Shown: in pieces, positions 53,816 through 61,543 of the stretch
How the letters are laid out: every line of letters begins with the position of its first letter
How positions within the stretch are numbered: the first letter of the stretch is position 1
Assembly (NCBI GenBank): GCA_964551305.1
Contig: CAZKBT010000004.1
Coordinates: 1-64,000 of the forward strand
Origin: JBAZDC01 sp041654595
Lineage (GTDB): Bacteria > Pseudomonadota > Gammaproteobacteria > Burkholderiales > Burkholderiaceae_B
Length of the DNA stretch: 64,000 bases
Direction of reading: 5' to 3'
Position numbers and translations under genes: made by a program
The notes under the pieces: generated by a model
Seen by the model: the letters and a program-made list of their open reading frames with translations, nothing else
Database searches by the model: none
What the model was told of the DNA's origin: nothing

Positions 53816-53919
53816 TACGGGCGATTTTAAGTCTAACGGGGGTCAGACTATGGTTTGCGCAGCGGGTTTATGTAACCAGGTTATGCAACGATACAGACGC
53901 ATGAACGGATTGCAAGTGG

Positions 53920-53925
53920 GATAAT
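53920..53925 (+). promoter_or_regulatory. Possible -10 box placing the aroK transcript start at its ATG
   Basis: GATAAT ends 6 bases before the aroK ATG. If it is the real -10, transcription would begin at or beside the start codon and give a leaderless message. The -35 region is weak. A short dyad TAACCAGGTTA lies upstream at 53872-53882. Confidence 0.3.
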
Positions 53926-53931
53926 ACACAA

Positions 53932-54537
53932 ATGAAAGAACCTTTATCTTCAGATGCCTCTGTTTGTGCGACGGACGATCCGCGGAGCGATCCTGCTCCG
54001 GCTTTGACAAGCCAGGCCCGGCCTTTGTTCCTGGTCGGCATGATGGGCGCGGGCAAAACGACGATAGGCCGTCATGTGGCTCGGCTGCTGCAGCGCGAAT
54101 TCGTCGACCTGGACCACGAGCTGGAGGCCAGGTGCGGCGTGCGGGTGTCGGTGATTTTCGACATTGAGGGCGAAGTGGGGTTCCGCAAGCGTGAGACGGC
54201 CAGCCTGGACGCCTGCACGCTGCGCAAGGACATCGTCCTGGCCACGGGCGGCGGCGCCGTCCTCGCCGAGGAAAACCGCCGGTACTTGAGGGACAGGGGG
54301 ATCGTGGTCTATCTACGGGCCAGCGCCGACGAGCTGTATCGCCGCGTCGCGCGCGACCATACGCGCCCTTTGCTGCAAACGGCCGATCCCCAGGAAAAGC
54401 TGCGCAGCCTGCTGGCGCAGCGCGCGCCTTTGTACGAAGAGGTCGCGCACATTACTTTCGACACGGGCAGCATGCCAGTGGCCCAAGCGTCGCGCGAGCT
54501 CGCCAGACTATTGCAACATTACGAGGCTGATCAATGA
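53932..54537 (+). CDS. aroK: Shikimate kinase
   Basis: Shikimate kinase (201 residues) phosphorylates shikimate in the chorismate pathway. The P-loop GMMGAGKTTIG is at residues 36-46; substrate and lid residues are in EFVDLDHELE, GFRKRET, LATGGGAVL and RDHTRPLLQ. About 30 extra N-terminal residues precede the core, and no clear ribosome-binding site precedes the ATG. It overlaps aroB by 4 bases. Confidence 0.95.
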   Translation: MKEPLSSDASVCATDDPRSDPAPALTSQARPLFLVGMMGAGKTTIGRHVARLLQREFVDLDHELEARCGVRVSVIFDIEGEVGFRKRETASLDACTLRKDIVLATGGGAVLAEENRRYLRDRGIVVYLRASADELYRRVARDHTRPLLQTADPQEKLRSLLAQRAPLYEEVAHITFDTGSMPVAQASRELARLLQHYEADQ

Positions 54538-55619
54538 GTACGGTTCAGGTCGAGACTCCCGGAGGCTCCTATCCCATCCATGTCCAGGCCGGCCGGCTGG
54601 ACAAGCTGGCCGAAAGCATTCCGGCCGATGCGACGGCGATCGCGCTGGTCAGCAACGACACGATATCCGCCCTGTACGGTGACCGGGTGGAAACCGCCTT
54701 GCGCGGCACGGGCAAGCGGCTGGTGCGCGTGAATCTGCCGGACGGCGAAGCGCATAAAAACTGGAAGACCTTGAATGTGGTTTTCGACGCTTTGTTACAA
54801 AACCGCCTGGACCGCAAGGCGGTCCTGGTGGCCCTGGGCGGCGGCGTGATCGGGGATATGTGCGGCTACGCGGCCGCCAGCTTCATGCGGGGCGTGCGCT
54901 TCGTGCAAGTGCCGACGACCTTGCTGGCCCAGGTCGATTCGTCGGTGGGCGGCAAGACGGGGATCAACCATCCCTTGGGAAAAAACATGATCGGTGCGTT
55001 TTACCAGCCGATAGGCGTGGAGATCGACACGGACGTGCTCGCTACGCTGCCCGCCCGCGAGATTTCGGCGGGGCTGGCCGAAGTCATCAAATACGGCGCG
55101 ATCATCGACGCGGATTTTTTCGCGTGGTGTGAAAACAACGTAGCTGCCTTGCGCGCGCTGGATCCCGAGACGATGGCTTATGCCATCCGGCGGTCCTGCG
55201 AGCTGAAAGCCTATGTCGTGTCGCAGGACGAGCGCGAATCGGGCATGCGGGCGATCCTGAACTTCGGCCATACCTTCGGGCATGCCATCGAGGCCGGTCT
55301 CGGGTACGGGCAATGGTTGCACGGTGAGGCCGTGGGGTGCGGCATGGTGCTGGCGGCGCAGCTGTCCGGGCTCGTGCTGGGCTTGCCCGCCGAGAGCGTG
55401 GCGCGCATCCGGGCCTTGACGCTGGCGATCGGGTGCCCGGTGACGCCGCCGGACCTGGATGCCCAGCGCTGGATCGACCTCATGCAGGTGGACAAGAAAA
55501 CGGAAGGCGGACAGCTGCGTTTCGTGCTGCTGCCCGAAATAGGCAAGGCGGAGCTGGTGCGGGTGGATCTGGAGAGCGTGCGTCAAGTGCTGCGCGGCAC
55601 TGTGGCCGAATCTGCCTGA
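54534..55619 (+). CDS. aroB: 3-dehydroquinate synthase
   Basis: AroB (361 residues) closes DAHP to 3-dehydroquinate with NAD and a metal. LVALGGGVIGDMCGYAAASFMRG (in parts), VPTTLLAQVDSSVGGKTGIN and the metal His in LNFGHTFGHAIE and LHGEAVGCGM are present. The start overlaps the aroK stop (ATGA), the classic aroKB pair. dgt follows after 10 bases. Confidence 0.96.
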   Translation: MSTVQVETPGGSYPIHVQAGRLDKLAESIPADATAIALVSNDTISALYGDRVETALRGTGKRLVRVNLPDGEAHKNWKTLNVVFDALLQNRLDRKAVLVALGGGVIGDMCGYAAASFMRGVRFVQVPTTLLAQVDSSVGGKTGINHPLGKNMIGAFYQPIGVEIDTDVLATLPAREISAGLAEVIKYGAIIDADFFAWCENNVAALRALDPETMAYAIRRSCELKAYVVSQDERESGMRAILNFGHTFGHAIEAGLGYGQWLHGEAVGCGMVLAAQLSGLVLGLPAESVARIRALTLAIGCPVTPPDLDAQRWIDLMQVDKKTEGGQLRFVLLPEIGKAELVRVDLESVRQVLRGTVAESA

Positions 55620-55629
55620 AGGACGCGCC

Positions 55630-56760
55630 ATGGCGACACTGGCTGCCTATGCATGCAATCCCGATCAGACGCGGGGGCGGCGTCACCAGGAGGAAGCGCC
55701 GATGGGCCGCAGCGCCTTCCAGCGCGATCGGGACAGGATCATCCATTGCAATGCGTTTCGTCTCCTGGAGTACAAGACGCAGGTGTTCATCAACCACGAG
55801 GGCGATCTGTTTCGCACACGGCTGACCCATAGCATCGAGGTCGCGCAGATCGCCCGCACGCTGGCCAGGAACCTGGGTTTGCACGAGGACCTGACCGAGG
55901 CCATTTCCCTGGCGCACGATCTGGGCCACACGCCGTTCGGCCATGCGGGGCAGGACGCATTGCACGCCTGCATGATGGAGCTGGTTCCCGATGTGGGCGG
56001 GTTCGAGCATAATTTGCAAAGCCTGCGGGTGGTGGACGAACTGGAAGAGCGGTACGCCGCGTTCAACGGCCTGAACCTGTGCTTCGAAACCCGGGAGGGA
56101 ATACTGAAGCACTGTTCGGCGCACCATGCCCGACAGTTGGGGGACGTCGGCGAGCGGTTTCTCAATCGCACGCAGCCTTCTTTGGAAGCGCAGATCGCCA
56201 ACCTGGCCGACGAGATCGCGTACAACAACCACGATATCGACGACGGGCTGCGCTCTGGGCTGATCACGATCGAGCAACTGCAGATGGTGGAGATTTTCGC
56301 CACCCATTACGCCCGCGTGACGCGCCGTCATCCCAATCTTGAAAAGAAGCGCCTCATTGCCGAAGTGATCAGGGCGATGATCAATACGCTGGTGATCGAC
56401 TTGACGGAGACGACGCGGCAAAATATTCGGAAATTGTCGTTGTCGCATCCCGATGAGGTGCGTCTTGCGCCTCCGGTCGCGGCCTTTTCCCCGGCGATGC
56501 GCCAGCAGGCGGATGCATTGAAGCGGTTTCTAATGCACAACCTGTATCGGCATTATCGGGTCATGCGGATGATGACCAAGGCGCGGGGCATCGTGCGCGA
56601 CCTGTTCACGACGTTCCTGGATCAGCCGCGTTTGCTCGCCCAAGAGCACCGTCGCGACGATGGGCTCGAGCAGGCCAGGGCCATCGCGGATTACATCGCC
56701 GGCATGACCGACAGGCATGCGATCCGGGAGCACCGAAATCTGTTCCAGATGGGCGAATAA
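55630..56760 (+). CDS. dgt: Deoxyguanosinetriphosphate triphosphohydrolase-like protein
   Basis: A 376-residue HD-domain dNTPase. The metal ligands are visible in TRLTHSIEVAQ (His), LAHDLGHTPFGHAG (His-Asp) and EIAYNNHDIDDG (Asp). Such enzymes hydrolyse dNTPs to the nucleoside and triphosphate; the exact nucleotide cannot be told. It closes the aroK-aroB-dgt operon, an order common in betaproteobacteria. Confidence 0.93.
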   Translation: MATLAAYACNPDQTRGRRHQEEAPMGRSAFQRDRDRIIHCNAFRLLEYKTQVFINHEGDLFRTRLTHSIEVAQIARTLARNLGLHEDLTEAISLAHDLGHTPFGHAGQDALHACMMELVPDVGGFEHNLQSLRVVDELEERYAAFNGLNLCFETREGILKHCSAHHARQLGDVGERFLNRTQPSLEAQIANLADEIAYNNHDIDDGLRSGLITIEQLQMVEIFATHYARVTRRHPNLEKKRLIAEVIRAMINTLVIDLTETTRQNIRKLSLSHPDEVRLAPPVAAFSPAMRQQADALKRFLMHNLYRHYRVMRMMTKARGIVRDLFTTFLDQPRLLAQEHRRDDGLEQARAIADYIAGMTDRHAIREHRNLFQMGE

Positions 56761-56813
56761 ATCAGGGAACTTCCCTATGGAAATGTAGTCGAATATCCAT
56801 ATAGCGACAAGGA

Positions 56814-56840
56814 TTAGCACTCTCCACCTTAGAGTGCTAA
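56814..56840. promoter_or_regulatory. CIRCE element (HrcA operator) before rpoH
   Basis: TTAGCACTC (56814-56822), nine bases, then GAGTGCTAA (56832-56840): an exact match to the CIRCE consensus, with one further A-T pair outside. TTAGCA and TAATAT with an 18-bp spacer form a promoter-like pair that contains it, so HrcA would block rpoH transcription directly. Confidence 0.95.
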
Positions 56841-56880
56841 TATTAGACGAGGACAGGTTTTTACAGGAATAAATTTGCCC

Positions 56881-57771
56881 ATGACCCATGCATCCCGACT
56901 GCCGGCAATTTCCAACAATTCGTTGGCAATGGCTATTTCCAATCCAGGTGCGCTAGGCACGATAGAGGCCTATATCGGCGCCGTCAATCGCTTGCCCATG
57001 CTGACGCCGGAGCAGGAACTGGAGTTGGGCAGGCGTTTGCGCGACGAGTCCGACCTGGACGCCGCGCGCCAGTTGATCATGTCCCACCTGCGCCTGGTCG
57101 TGTCCATATCGCGCCAGTATCTGGGCTATGGGCTTGCCCATGCCGATCTCATCCAGGAAGGCAATATCGGTCTGATGAAGGCGGTCAAGCGCTTCGACGT
57201 GGATCGCGGGGTCCGGCTCGTTTCGTTCGCCGTGCATTGGATCAAGGCGGAGATCCACGAATACATCGTGCGCAACTGGCGCCTGGTCAAGATCGCAACG
57301 ACCAAGGCCCAGCGCAAGCTGTTTTTCAACCTGCGCCGCATGCGTCCGGACGGCCAAACCCTGGATACGGAGCAAGTGGATGCCATCGCGTCCGAATTGA
57401 ACGTTCGTCCAGAGGACGTCAGCGAAATGGAAGTGCGCCTATCGGGTCGGGAAATGGCGCTGGAATCGCCCGGCGACGACGATGACGCGTATGCGCCCAT
57501 CTCGTATTTGTCCGACGAGGGCCGGCAGGAACCGTCCTATGTGCTGGAGCGCCGCGCCCAGGACGATCTGCAGGGTGCCGGCCTTGAAGATGCGCTTCAG
57601 TCGCTCGACCCGAGATCGCGCCGCATCGTTCAGGCCCGTTGGCTGCAGGACGAAAAGGGATCGACCTTGCATGAGCTGGCCGCCGAGCTGGGCGTGTCGG
57701 CCGAGCGCGTGCGCCAGATCGAGGCGGCGGCCTTCAAGAAAATGCGGCTTGCCTTGACACACGCTGCGTAG
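56881..57771 (+). CDS. rpoH: Heat-shock sigma factor RpoH (sigma-32)
   Basis: RpoH (296 residues) directs RNA polymerase to heat-shock promoters. Region 2 shows AHADLIQEGNIGLMKAVKRF, the RpoH box TTKAQRKLFFNLRR is at about 137-150, and region 4 ends STLHELAAELGVSAERVRQIE. The ATG at 56881 is used; a TTG two codons earlier lies nearer to AGGA. Its upstream CIRCE element ties it to HrcA. A terminator follows 163 bases after the stop. Confidence 0.95.
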   Translation: MTHASRLPAISNNSLAMAISNPGALGTIEAYIGAVNRLPMLTPEQELELGRRLRDESDLDAARQLIMSHLRLVVSISRQYLGYGLAHADLIQEGNIGLMKAVKRFDVDRGVRLVSFAVHWIKAEIHEYIVRNWRLVKIATTKAQRKLFFNLRRMRPDGQTLDTEQVDAIASELNVRPEDVSEMEVRLSGREMALESPGDDDDAYAPISYLSDEGRQEPSYVLERRAQDDLQGAGLEDALQSLDPRSRRIVQARWLQDEKGSTLHELAAELGVSAERVRQIEAAAFKKMRLALTHAA

Positions 57772-57933
57772 AAACAAAGATTTGCACCTGAAGCCGGCTG
57801 AAGGCTGAACTTTTTTGAATGGCGGCGGACTAATTGGGTATGGGCAGTGCGACCAAAGCGCCAAGCTTGTCCACTTGTTCATCGTCCGCTTCAGCTTCTC
57901 CTCTTCCCCTCCCTATAGAAGCGGATGTTTTAG

Positions 57934-57964
57934 AAGGTGCCAGAACTTCTGGCGCCTTTTTTTT
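57934..57964 (+). terminator. Intrinsic terminator downstream of rpoH
   Basis: AAGGTGCCAGAA and TTCTGGCGCCTT form a 12-bp stem (one G-T pair, tip unpaired) followed by eight Ts. It lies 13 bases before the end of the convergent merR gene. Confidence 0.9.
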
Positions 57965-57977
57965 GTCTTCGACAGGG

Positions 57978-58364
57978 CTAGCGCGCATTCAGCTTGCGCA
58001 GCAGAGCCTGGCAGGCGTTTTCCTGCTCCGCGATTTCCGTCAGGCTTTGTTCGATATCGTGCCGCTGCTGTTCCAGCTTGGCGCGATGTTTTTGCAGTAC
58101 GCCCAGATAGCGCCGCAATTGAGGCTCCGACGTGCCGGGTCCGTCGTACATGTTGATCAGCGTCAGGATATCGGCCAGCGCGAATCCCAGCCGCTTGCCC
58201 CGCAAGGCCAGCTTGAGCCGCGTGCGGTCACGGGCATGGTAGACCCGATTGCGGCCTTCGCGGGTCGGACTGACGATGCCTTGATCCTCATAGAATCGGA
58301 TGGTGCGAGGCGTAATCGAAAATTCGCTCGCCAATTCGGAAATGGTCCAGGTCGGTTCAGTCAT
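57978..58364 (-). CDS. liuR: MerR-family regulator, LiuR-like
   Basis: A 128-residue MerR protein: winged-helix WTISELASEFSITPRTIRFYEDQGIVSP (in parts), then RDRTRLKLALRGKRLGFALADI and a C-terminal coiled coil (LQKHRAKLEQQRHDIEQSLTEI). It lacks the metal-binding Cys of metal sensors and most resembles LiuR, the regulator of leucine/isovalerate breakdown in proteobacteria. The usual liu genes are not beside it; the divergent neighbour is a metallo-hydrolase. A perfect palindrome between the two starts is the likely operator. Confidence 0.85.
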   Translation of the reverse strand: MTEPTWTISELASEFSITPRTIRFYEDQGIVSPTREGRNRVYHARDRTRLKLALRGKRLGFALADILTLINMYDGPGTSEPQLRRYLGVLQKHRAKLEQQRHDIEQSLTEIAEQENACQALLRKLNAR

Positions 58365-58386
58365 GACGGGTTGCGGAGAAACTGGC

Positions 58387-58406
58387 AGTTTACGTTAACG
58401 TAAACT
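58387..58406. promoter_or_regulatory. Perfect 20-bp palindrome: likely operator of the LiuR-like regulator
   Basis: AGTTTACGTTAACGTAAACT reads the same on both strands. It has the TTTACG/CGTAAA half-sites expected of LiuR-type MerR operators and lies 22 bp from the merR start and 53 bp from the hydrolase start. TTTACG (58389-58394) with CATAAT (58414-58419) at a 19-bp spacer gives a MerR-style promoter towards the hydrolase. Confidence 0.8.
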
Positions 58407-58459
58407 ATGATGCCATAATATGGCGATAACGCAATACACCACGCTGGAGATCAGAGACC

Positions 58460-59533
58460 GTGAATCCGAATGAACGAAAATTGAGCTACCCGTTTGGGGA
58501 ACAAGTGCCTGAAGTCGGACAGGCGCTGGAGGTGGCCGACGACGTGCGATGGTTGCGTCTGCCATTGCCCTTCGCCCTGGATCATATCCATGTCTGGCTG
58601 TTGCGGGACAACGTGGACGGCCGCGAAGGCTGGACCGTGGTGGATTGCGGCATCGACCGCCCGGAGCTGCGCGCTCATTGGGAGAAGGTCTTCGAGCAAG
58701 GGCTGGACGGCCTGCCCATCGTGCGGATCATCGTGACTCACATGCATCCGGATCACATCGGCCTGGCGCATTGGCTGTGCGAGCGCTGGAATGCGCCCTT
58801 GTGGATGACCATGACGGACTACGTGACCGCCAGGCTGTGGTCGCGCCGCGCGGGGAACGGACAGGCCGCGGGCGGGCCGAACGGCGTATCGGCGGCCGAT
58901 CATTTCGCCCGCCATGGGCTGCTCGATCCCGACGCGCAGCAAAAAATCCGCCAGCGCACCGACTATTATCCGAATATGGTGCCCGACGTGCCCAAGAGCT
59001 TCCGGCGCATCATGCATGGCGATGAAGTCTTCGTCGGCGGGCGGTCCTGGCGCGTCATCGTGGGTTATGGACATGCGCCCGAGCATGCCTCGCTGTATTG
59101 CGCCGAGATGGACGTGCTGATTTCGGGGGATATGGTGCTGCCGCGCATTTCCACCAACGTCAGCGTGTTCGATCACGAGCCCGAGGCCAACCCGCTGCCT
59201 TTGTATTTGAAATCGCTGGATGAATATGAGGACGTGCCGGAAACGGCGCTGGTGCTGCCGTCGCATGGCCGTCCATTCCGCGGCTTGCACGAACGTATCG
59301 CCCAACAGCACGCGCATCATGCCGAACGGCTGCAGGCCTTGCTCGATGCCTGCGACGAGCCGCGCTGCGCGTTCGACATCCTGCCGGTTCTTTTCCGGCG
59401 TGAACTGGACGCACATCAGATGACGTTCGCCATGGGCGAGGCGCTGGCCCATTTGCATGCCTTGTATTTCGAAGGCAAGCTTGCCCGTCGGATGGGCGAC
59501 GACGGCGTGTATCGATTCGTTCGCCGCGGTTGA
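58460..59533 (+). CDS. Metallo-beta-lactamase-fold hydrolase
   Basis: A 357-residue MBL-fold enzyme with the metal motif THMHPDHIGLAHWL (HxHxDH, residues about 94-99), further ligand segments GYGHAPEHASLY and ISGDMVLPRIS, and LPSHGRPFRGLHERI. A C-terminal helical domain follows (HHAERLQALLDACDEP onward). The substrate is unknown; a thioesterase or acyl-CoA-related hydrolase is possible because of the LiuR-like neighbour. The start is GTG; AGAG and GGAG lie upstream. It is divergent from the merR gene across the 20-bp palindrome. Confidence 0.88.
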   Translation: MNPNERKLSYPFGEQVPEVGQALEVADDVRWLRLPLPFALDHIHVWLLRDNVDGREGWTVVDCGIDRPELRAHWEKVFEQGLDGLPIVRIIVTHMHPDHIGLAHWLCERWNAPLWMTMTDYVTARLWSRRAGNGQAAGGPNGVSAADHFARHGLLDPDAQQKIRQRTDYYPNMVPDVPKSFRRIMHGDEVFVGGRSWRVIVGYGHAPEHASLYCAEMDVLISGDMVLPRISTNVSVFDHEPEANPLPLYLKSLDEYEDVPETALVLPSHGRPFRGLHERIAQQHAHHAERLQALLDACDEPRCAFDILPVLFRRELDAHQMTFAMGEALAHLHALYFEGKLARRMGDDGVYRFVRRG

Positions 59534-59557
59534 CGGCAATGCGCCGGGGGCGGCGCG

Positions 59558-60187
59558 CTAGCGGCTGGTAAAGCCCAGGCGTATCGCCAGGCCCACGAAG
59601 ACGGCGCCCGCCAGGCGGTTGAGCCAGCGTTGCACGCGGGCCGAGCGCTGGATTCGTTCGCCCGCCAGGCCTGAAAACAGCGCGATGACGCCGAACGTCA
59701 GCAGGGTGGCCAACATGAACAGGGCGCCCAGGCTGACGATCTGCAGGGCGACCGAGCCCCGAAGCGCGGACGTGAACTGGGGCAGGAATGCCAGGAAGAA
59801 CAGCGAGACTTTGGGGTTAGTGATGTTCATGATGATGCCCCGGCGATACAGGGACGTTCTGCTCAGCCTGGGCGTAGTGCGCGGCGCGGCGGTGCCCATG
59901 GCGGGCGCGCGAAAGGCGCCCCAGGCCAGGTACAGCAGATAGGCCGCGCCCAGCAGCTTCACGATCGTGAAAGCGCTTGAAGAGGCCGCAAGAACGGCGG
60001 CCAGGCCGACGGCGACCGCGGCGGTGTGCGCGATCAATCCGGTGCACAGCCCCAGCACGACGGCCATGCCCGAAGACCGGCCCCACATGGCGGATTGCAT
60101 CAGCACGAAAAGATTGTCCGGCCCGGGAGATAGCGCGAGCAGCACGGCGATGCCGAAGAACGATAAGGCGATGTCGAGGGTGAGCAT
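59558..60187 (-). CDS. LysE/RhtB-family amino acid exporter
   Basis: A 209-residue inner-membrane protein with about six hydrophobic spans and the family signature ALSPGPDNLFVLMQSAMWG near the N-terminus (conserved SPGP), then NPKVSLFFLAFLPQF. Members export amino acids or homoserine lactones; the substrate cannot be read. The ATG at 60187 is where the family N-terminus begins. It is divergent from metC with 100 bp between starts, so a sulfur amino acid or threonine-type substrate is possible but unproven. Confidence 0.88.
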   Translation of the reverse strand: MLTLDIALSFFGIAVLLALSPGPDNLFVLMQSAMWGRSSGMAVVLGLCTGLIAHTAAVAVGLAAVLAASSSAFTIVKLLGAAYLLYLAWGAFRAPAMGTAAPRTTPRLSRTSLYRRGIIMNITNPKVSLFFLAFLPQFTSALRGSVALQIVSLGALFMLATLLTFGVIALFSGLAGERIQRSARVQRWLNRLAGAVFVGLAIRLGFTSR

Positions 60188-60287
60188 ATGTCGGCCTAGT
60201 CTAATCCTATTTTGACGCGCGGTGTCATGCACCCCAAGGTGCGATAATGTAGCGGTTCCGATTTTCTTACCGATTCCTTGAACCGCC

Positions 60288-61484
60288 ATGGCCGATACCA
60301 CCAAGCACCAGCTACAGACGCGTCTGCAACACATGGGCACCGCCCGTTTCGATCCGGAGACCGGGGCGGCGCCCGTGGCCTTGCCGTCGATGCGTACCAG
60401 CACGGTTCGTTTCAAGAATCTCGACGCGTTGGACAAGGCCCAGGCCGCCAAGGCGCGAGGCGAAAGAGCGGTGACCTACGGGCGGGTCGGCCTGGATACC
60501 CATGCGGCGCTGGAACAGGTCTTCTGCGATCTGGAAGGCGGCGACCGCGCATTTCTGGCGTCGTCCGGCCTGGCGGCTATTACGCTGACCTTGCTGGCCT
60601 TGCTCGACAGCAAGGATCACGTGCTCGTCACCGACTCGGCATATGGCCCCGTGCGCTACCTGGACCGCACGGTCCTGCGTCGCATGGGCATCCAAACCAG
60701 CTATTGCAGGGGTGCCGTCGACGAGCTGGAAAAACAGGTTCGACCGAACACCAAGGTCTTGTACATCGAATCGCCGGGATCCTTGCTGTTCGAAATGTTG
60801 GATGTGCCGGCGCTGGCCGAGTTCTCGCGCAAGCATGGCCTGATCCTGGTCGTGGACAACACGTGGGGCGCGGGCTATATCTATCAGCCCATGGCGTTGG
60901 GCGCCGACGTGTCCGTCGTGGCGGGCACCAAATACGTCGGCGGCCATTCCGATGTGATGCTGGGCGCGGTCGTCGCCAAGGATGCCGGGCTGACCAAGCG
61001 CATCAGCGATACGAGCTATGCCATGGGCTATACCGTCAGCGCCGACGATGCGTGGCTGGCGTTGCGCGGCGTGCGCACTTTGCCGGTCAGGATGGAGCGC
61101 AGCGCTCGGAATGCGTTGGCGGTCTGCGAATTCCTCGCGTCGCGGCCCGAGACTGAGCGCATTTACCATCCCGCTTTCCCGGCCGATCCCGGCCATGCCT
61201 TGTGGCAACGCGACTGCACCGGATCGAATGGGATGCTGTCGGTCGCGCTGAAGCTGGACGATGCGGCCGCGCGTCGCTTCGTCGACAGCCTGGCCTTGTT
61301 CGGCATCGGTTTTTCCTGGGGCGGATTCGAGAGCCTGGTGCAGCTGGTCGATCACGACGCCTTGGCCTCCCATGGGTACTGGGATCGGCAGGGGCATGCC
61401 GTCGTGCGCCTGCACGTCGGCCTGGAGTCGGTCGACGACCTGATCGCCGATATCGGGCAAGCCCTGGACAAGGCGAACATCTAG
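60288..61484 (+). CDS. metC: Cystathionine beta-lyase
   Basis: A 398-residue PLP enzyme of the Cys/Met metabolism family that splits cystathionine to homocysteine in methionine synthesis. TYGRVGLDTHAALEQ, the PLP-phosphate region SSGLAAITLTLLALL, VDNTWGAGYIYQPMALGAD and the PLP lysine (about 215) in AGTKYVGGHSDVMLG are clear. GFSWGGFESLVQL in the C-terminal domain fits MetC rather than cystathionine gamma-synthase. Confidence 0.93.
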   Translation: MADTTKHQLQTRLQHMGTARFDPETGAAPVALPSMRTSTVRFKNLDALDKAQAAKARGERAVTYGRVGLDTHAALEQVFCDLEGGDRAFLASSGLAAITLTLLALLDSKDHVLVTDSAYGPVRYLDRTVLRRMGIQTSYCRGAVDELEKQVRPNTKVLYIESPGSLLFEMLDVPALAEFSRKHGLILVVDNTWGAGYIYQPMALGADVSVVAGTKYVGGHSDVMLGAVVAKDAGLTKRISDTSYAMGYTVSADDAWLALRGVRTLPVRMERSARNALAVCEFLASRPETERIYHPAFPADPGHALWQRDCTGSNGMLSVALKLDDAAARRFVDSLALFGIGFSWGGFESLVQLVDHDALASHGYWDRQGHAVVRLHVGLESVDDLIADIGQALDKANI

Positions 61485-61543
61485 GCGCCGTCGCGCATGG
61501 CGGCGGGACGCGGGGAAGGTTCCAGGTTTTCCCGGCTTGCCGG

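Noticed and set aside
58451..59539. 362-codon minus-strand frame fully opposite the MBL hydrolase
   Set aside because: The plus strand has the HxHxDH metal motif and a start site; the minus frame is His/Arg/Gln-rich shadow sequence.
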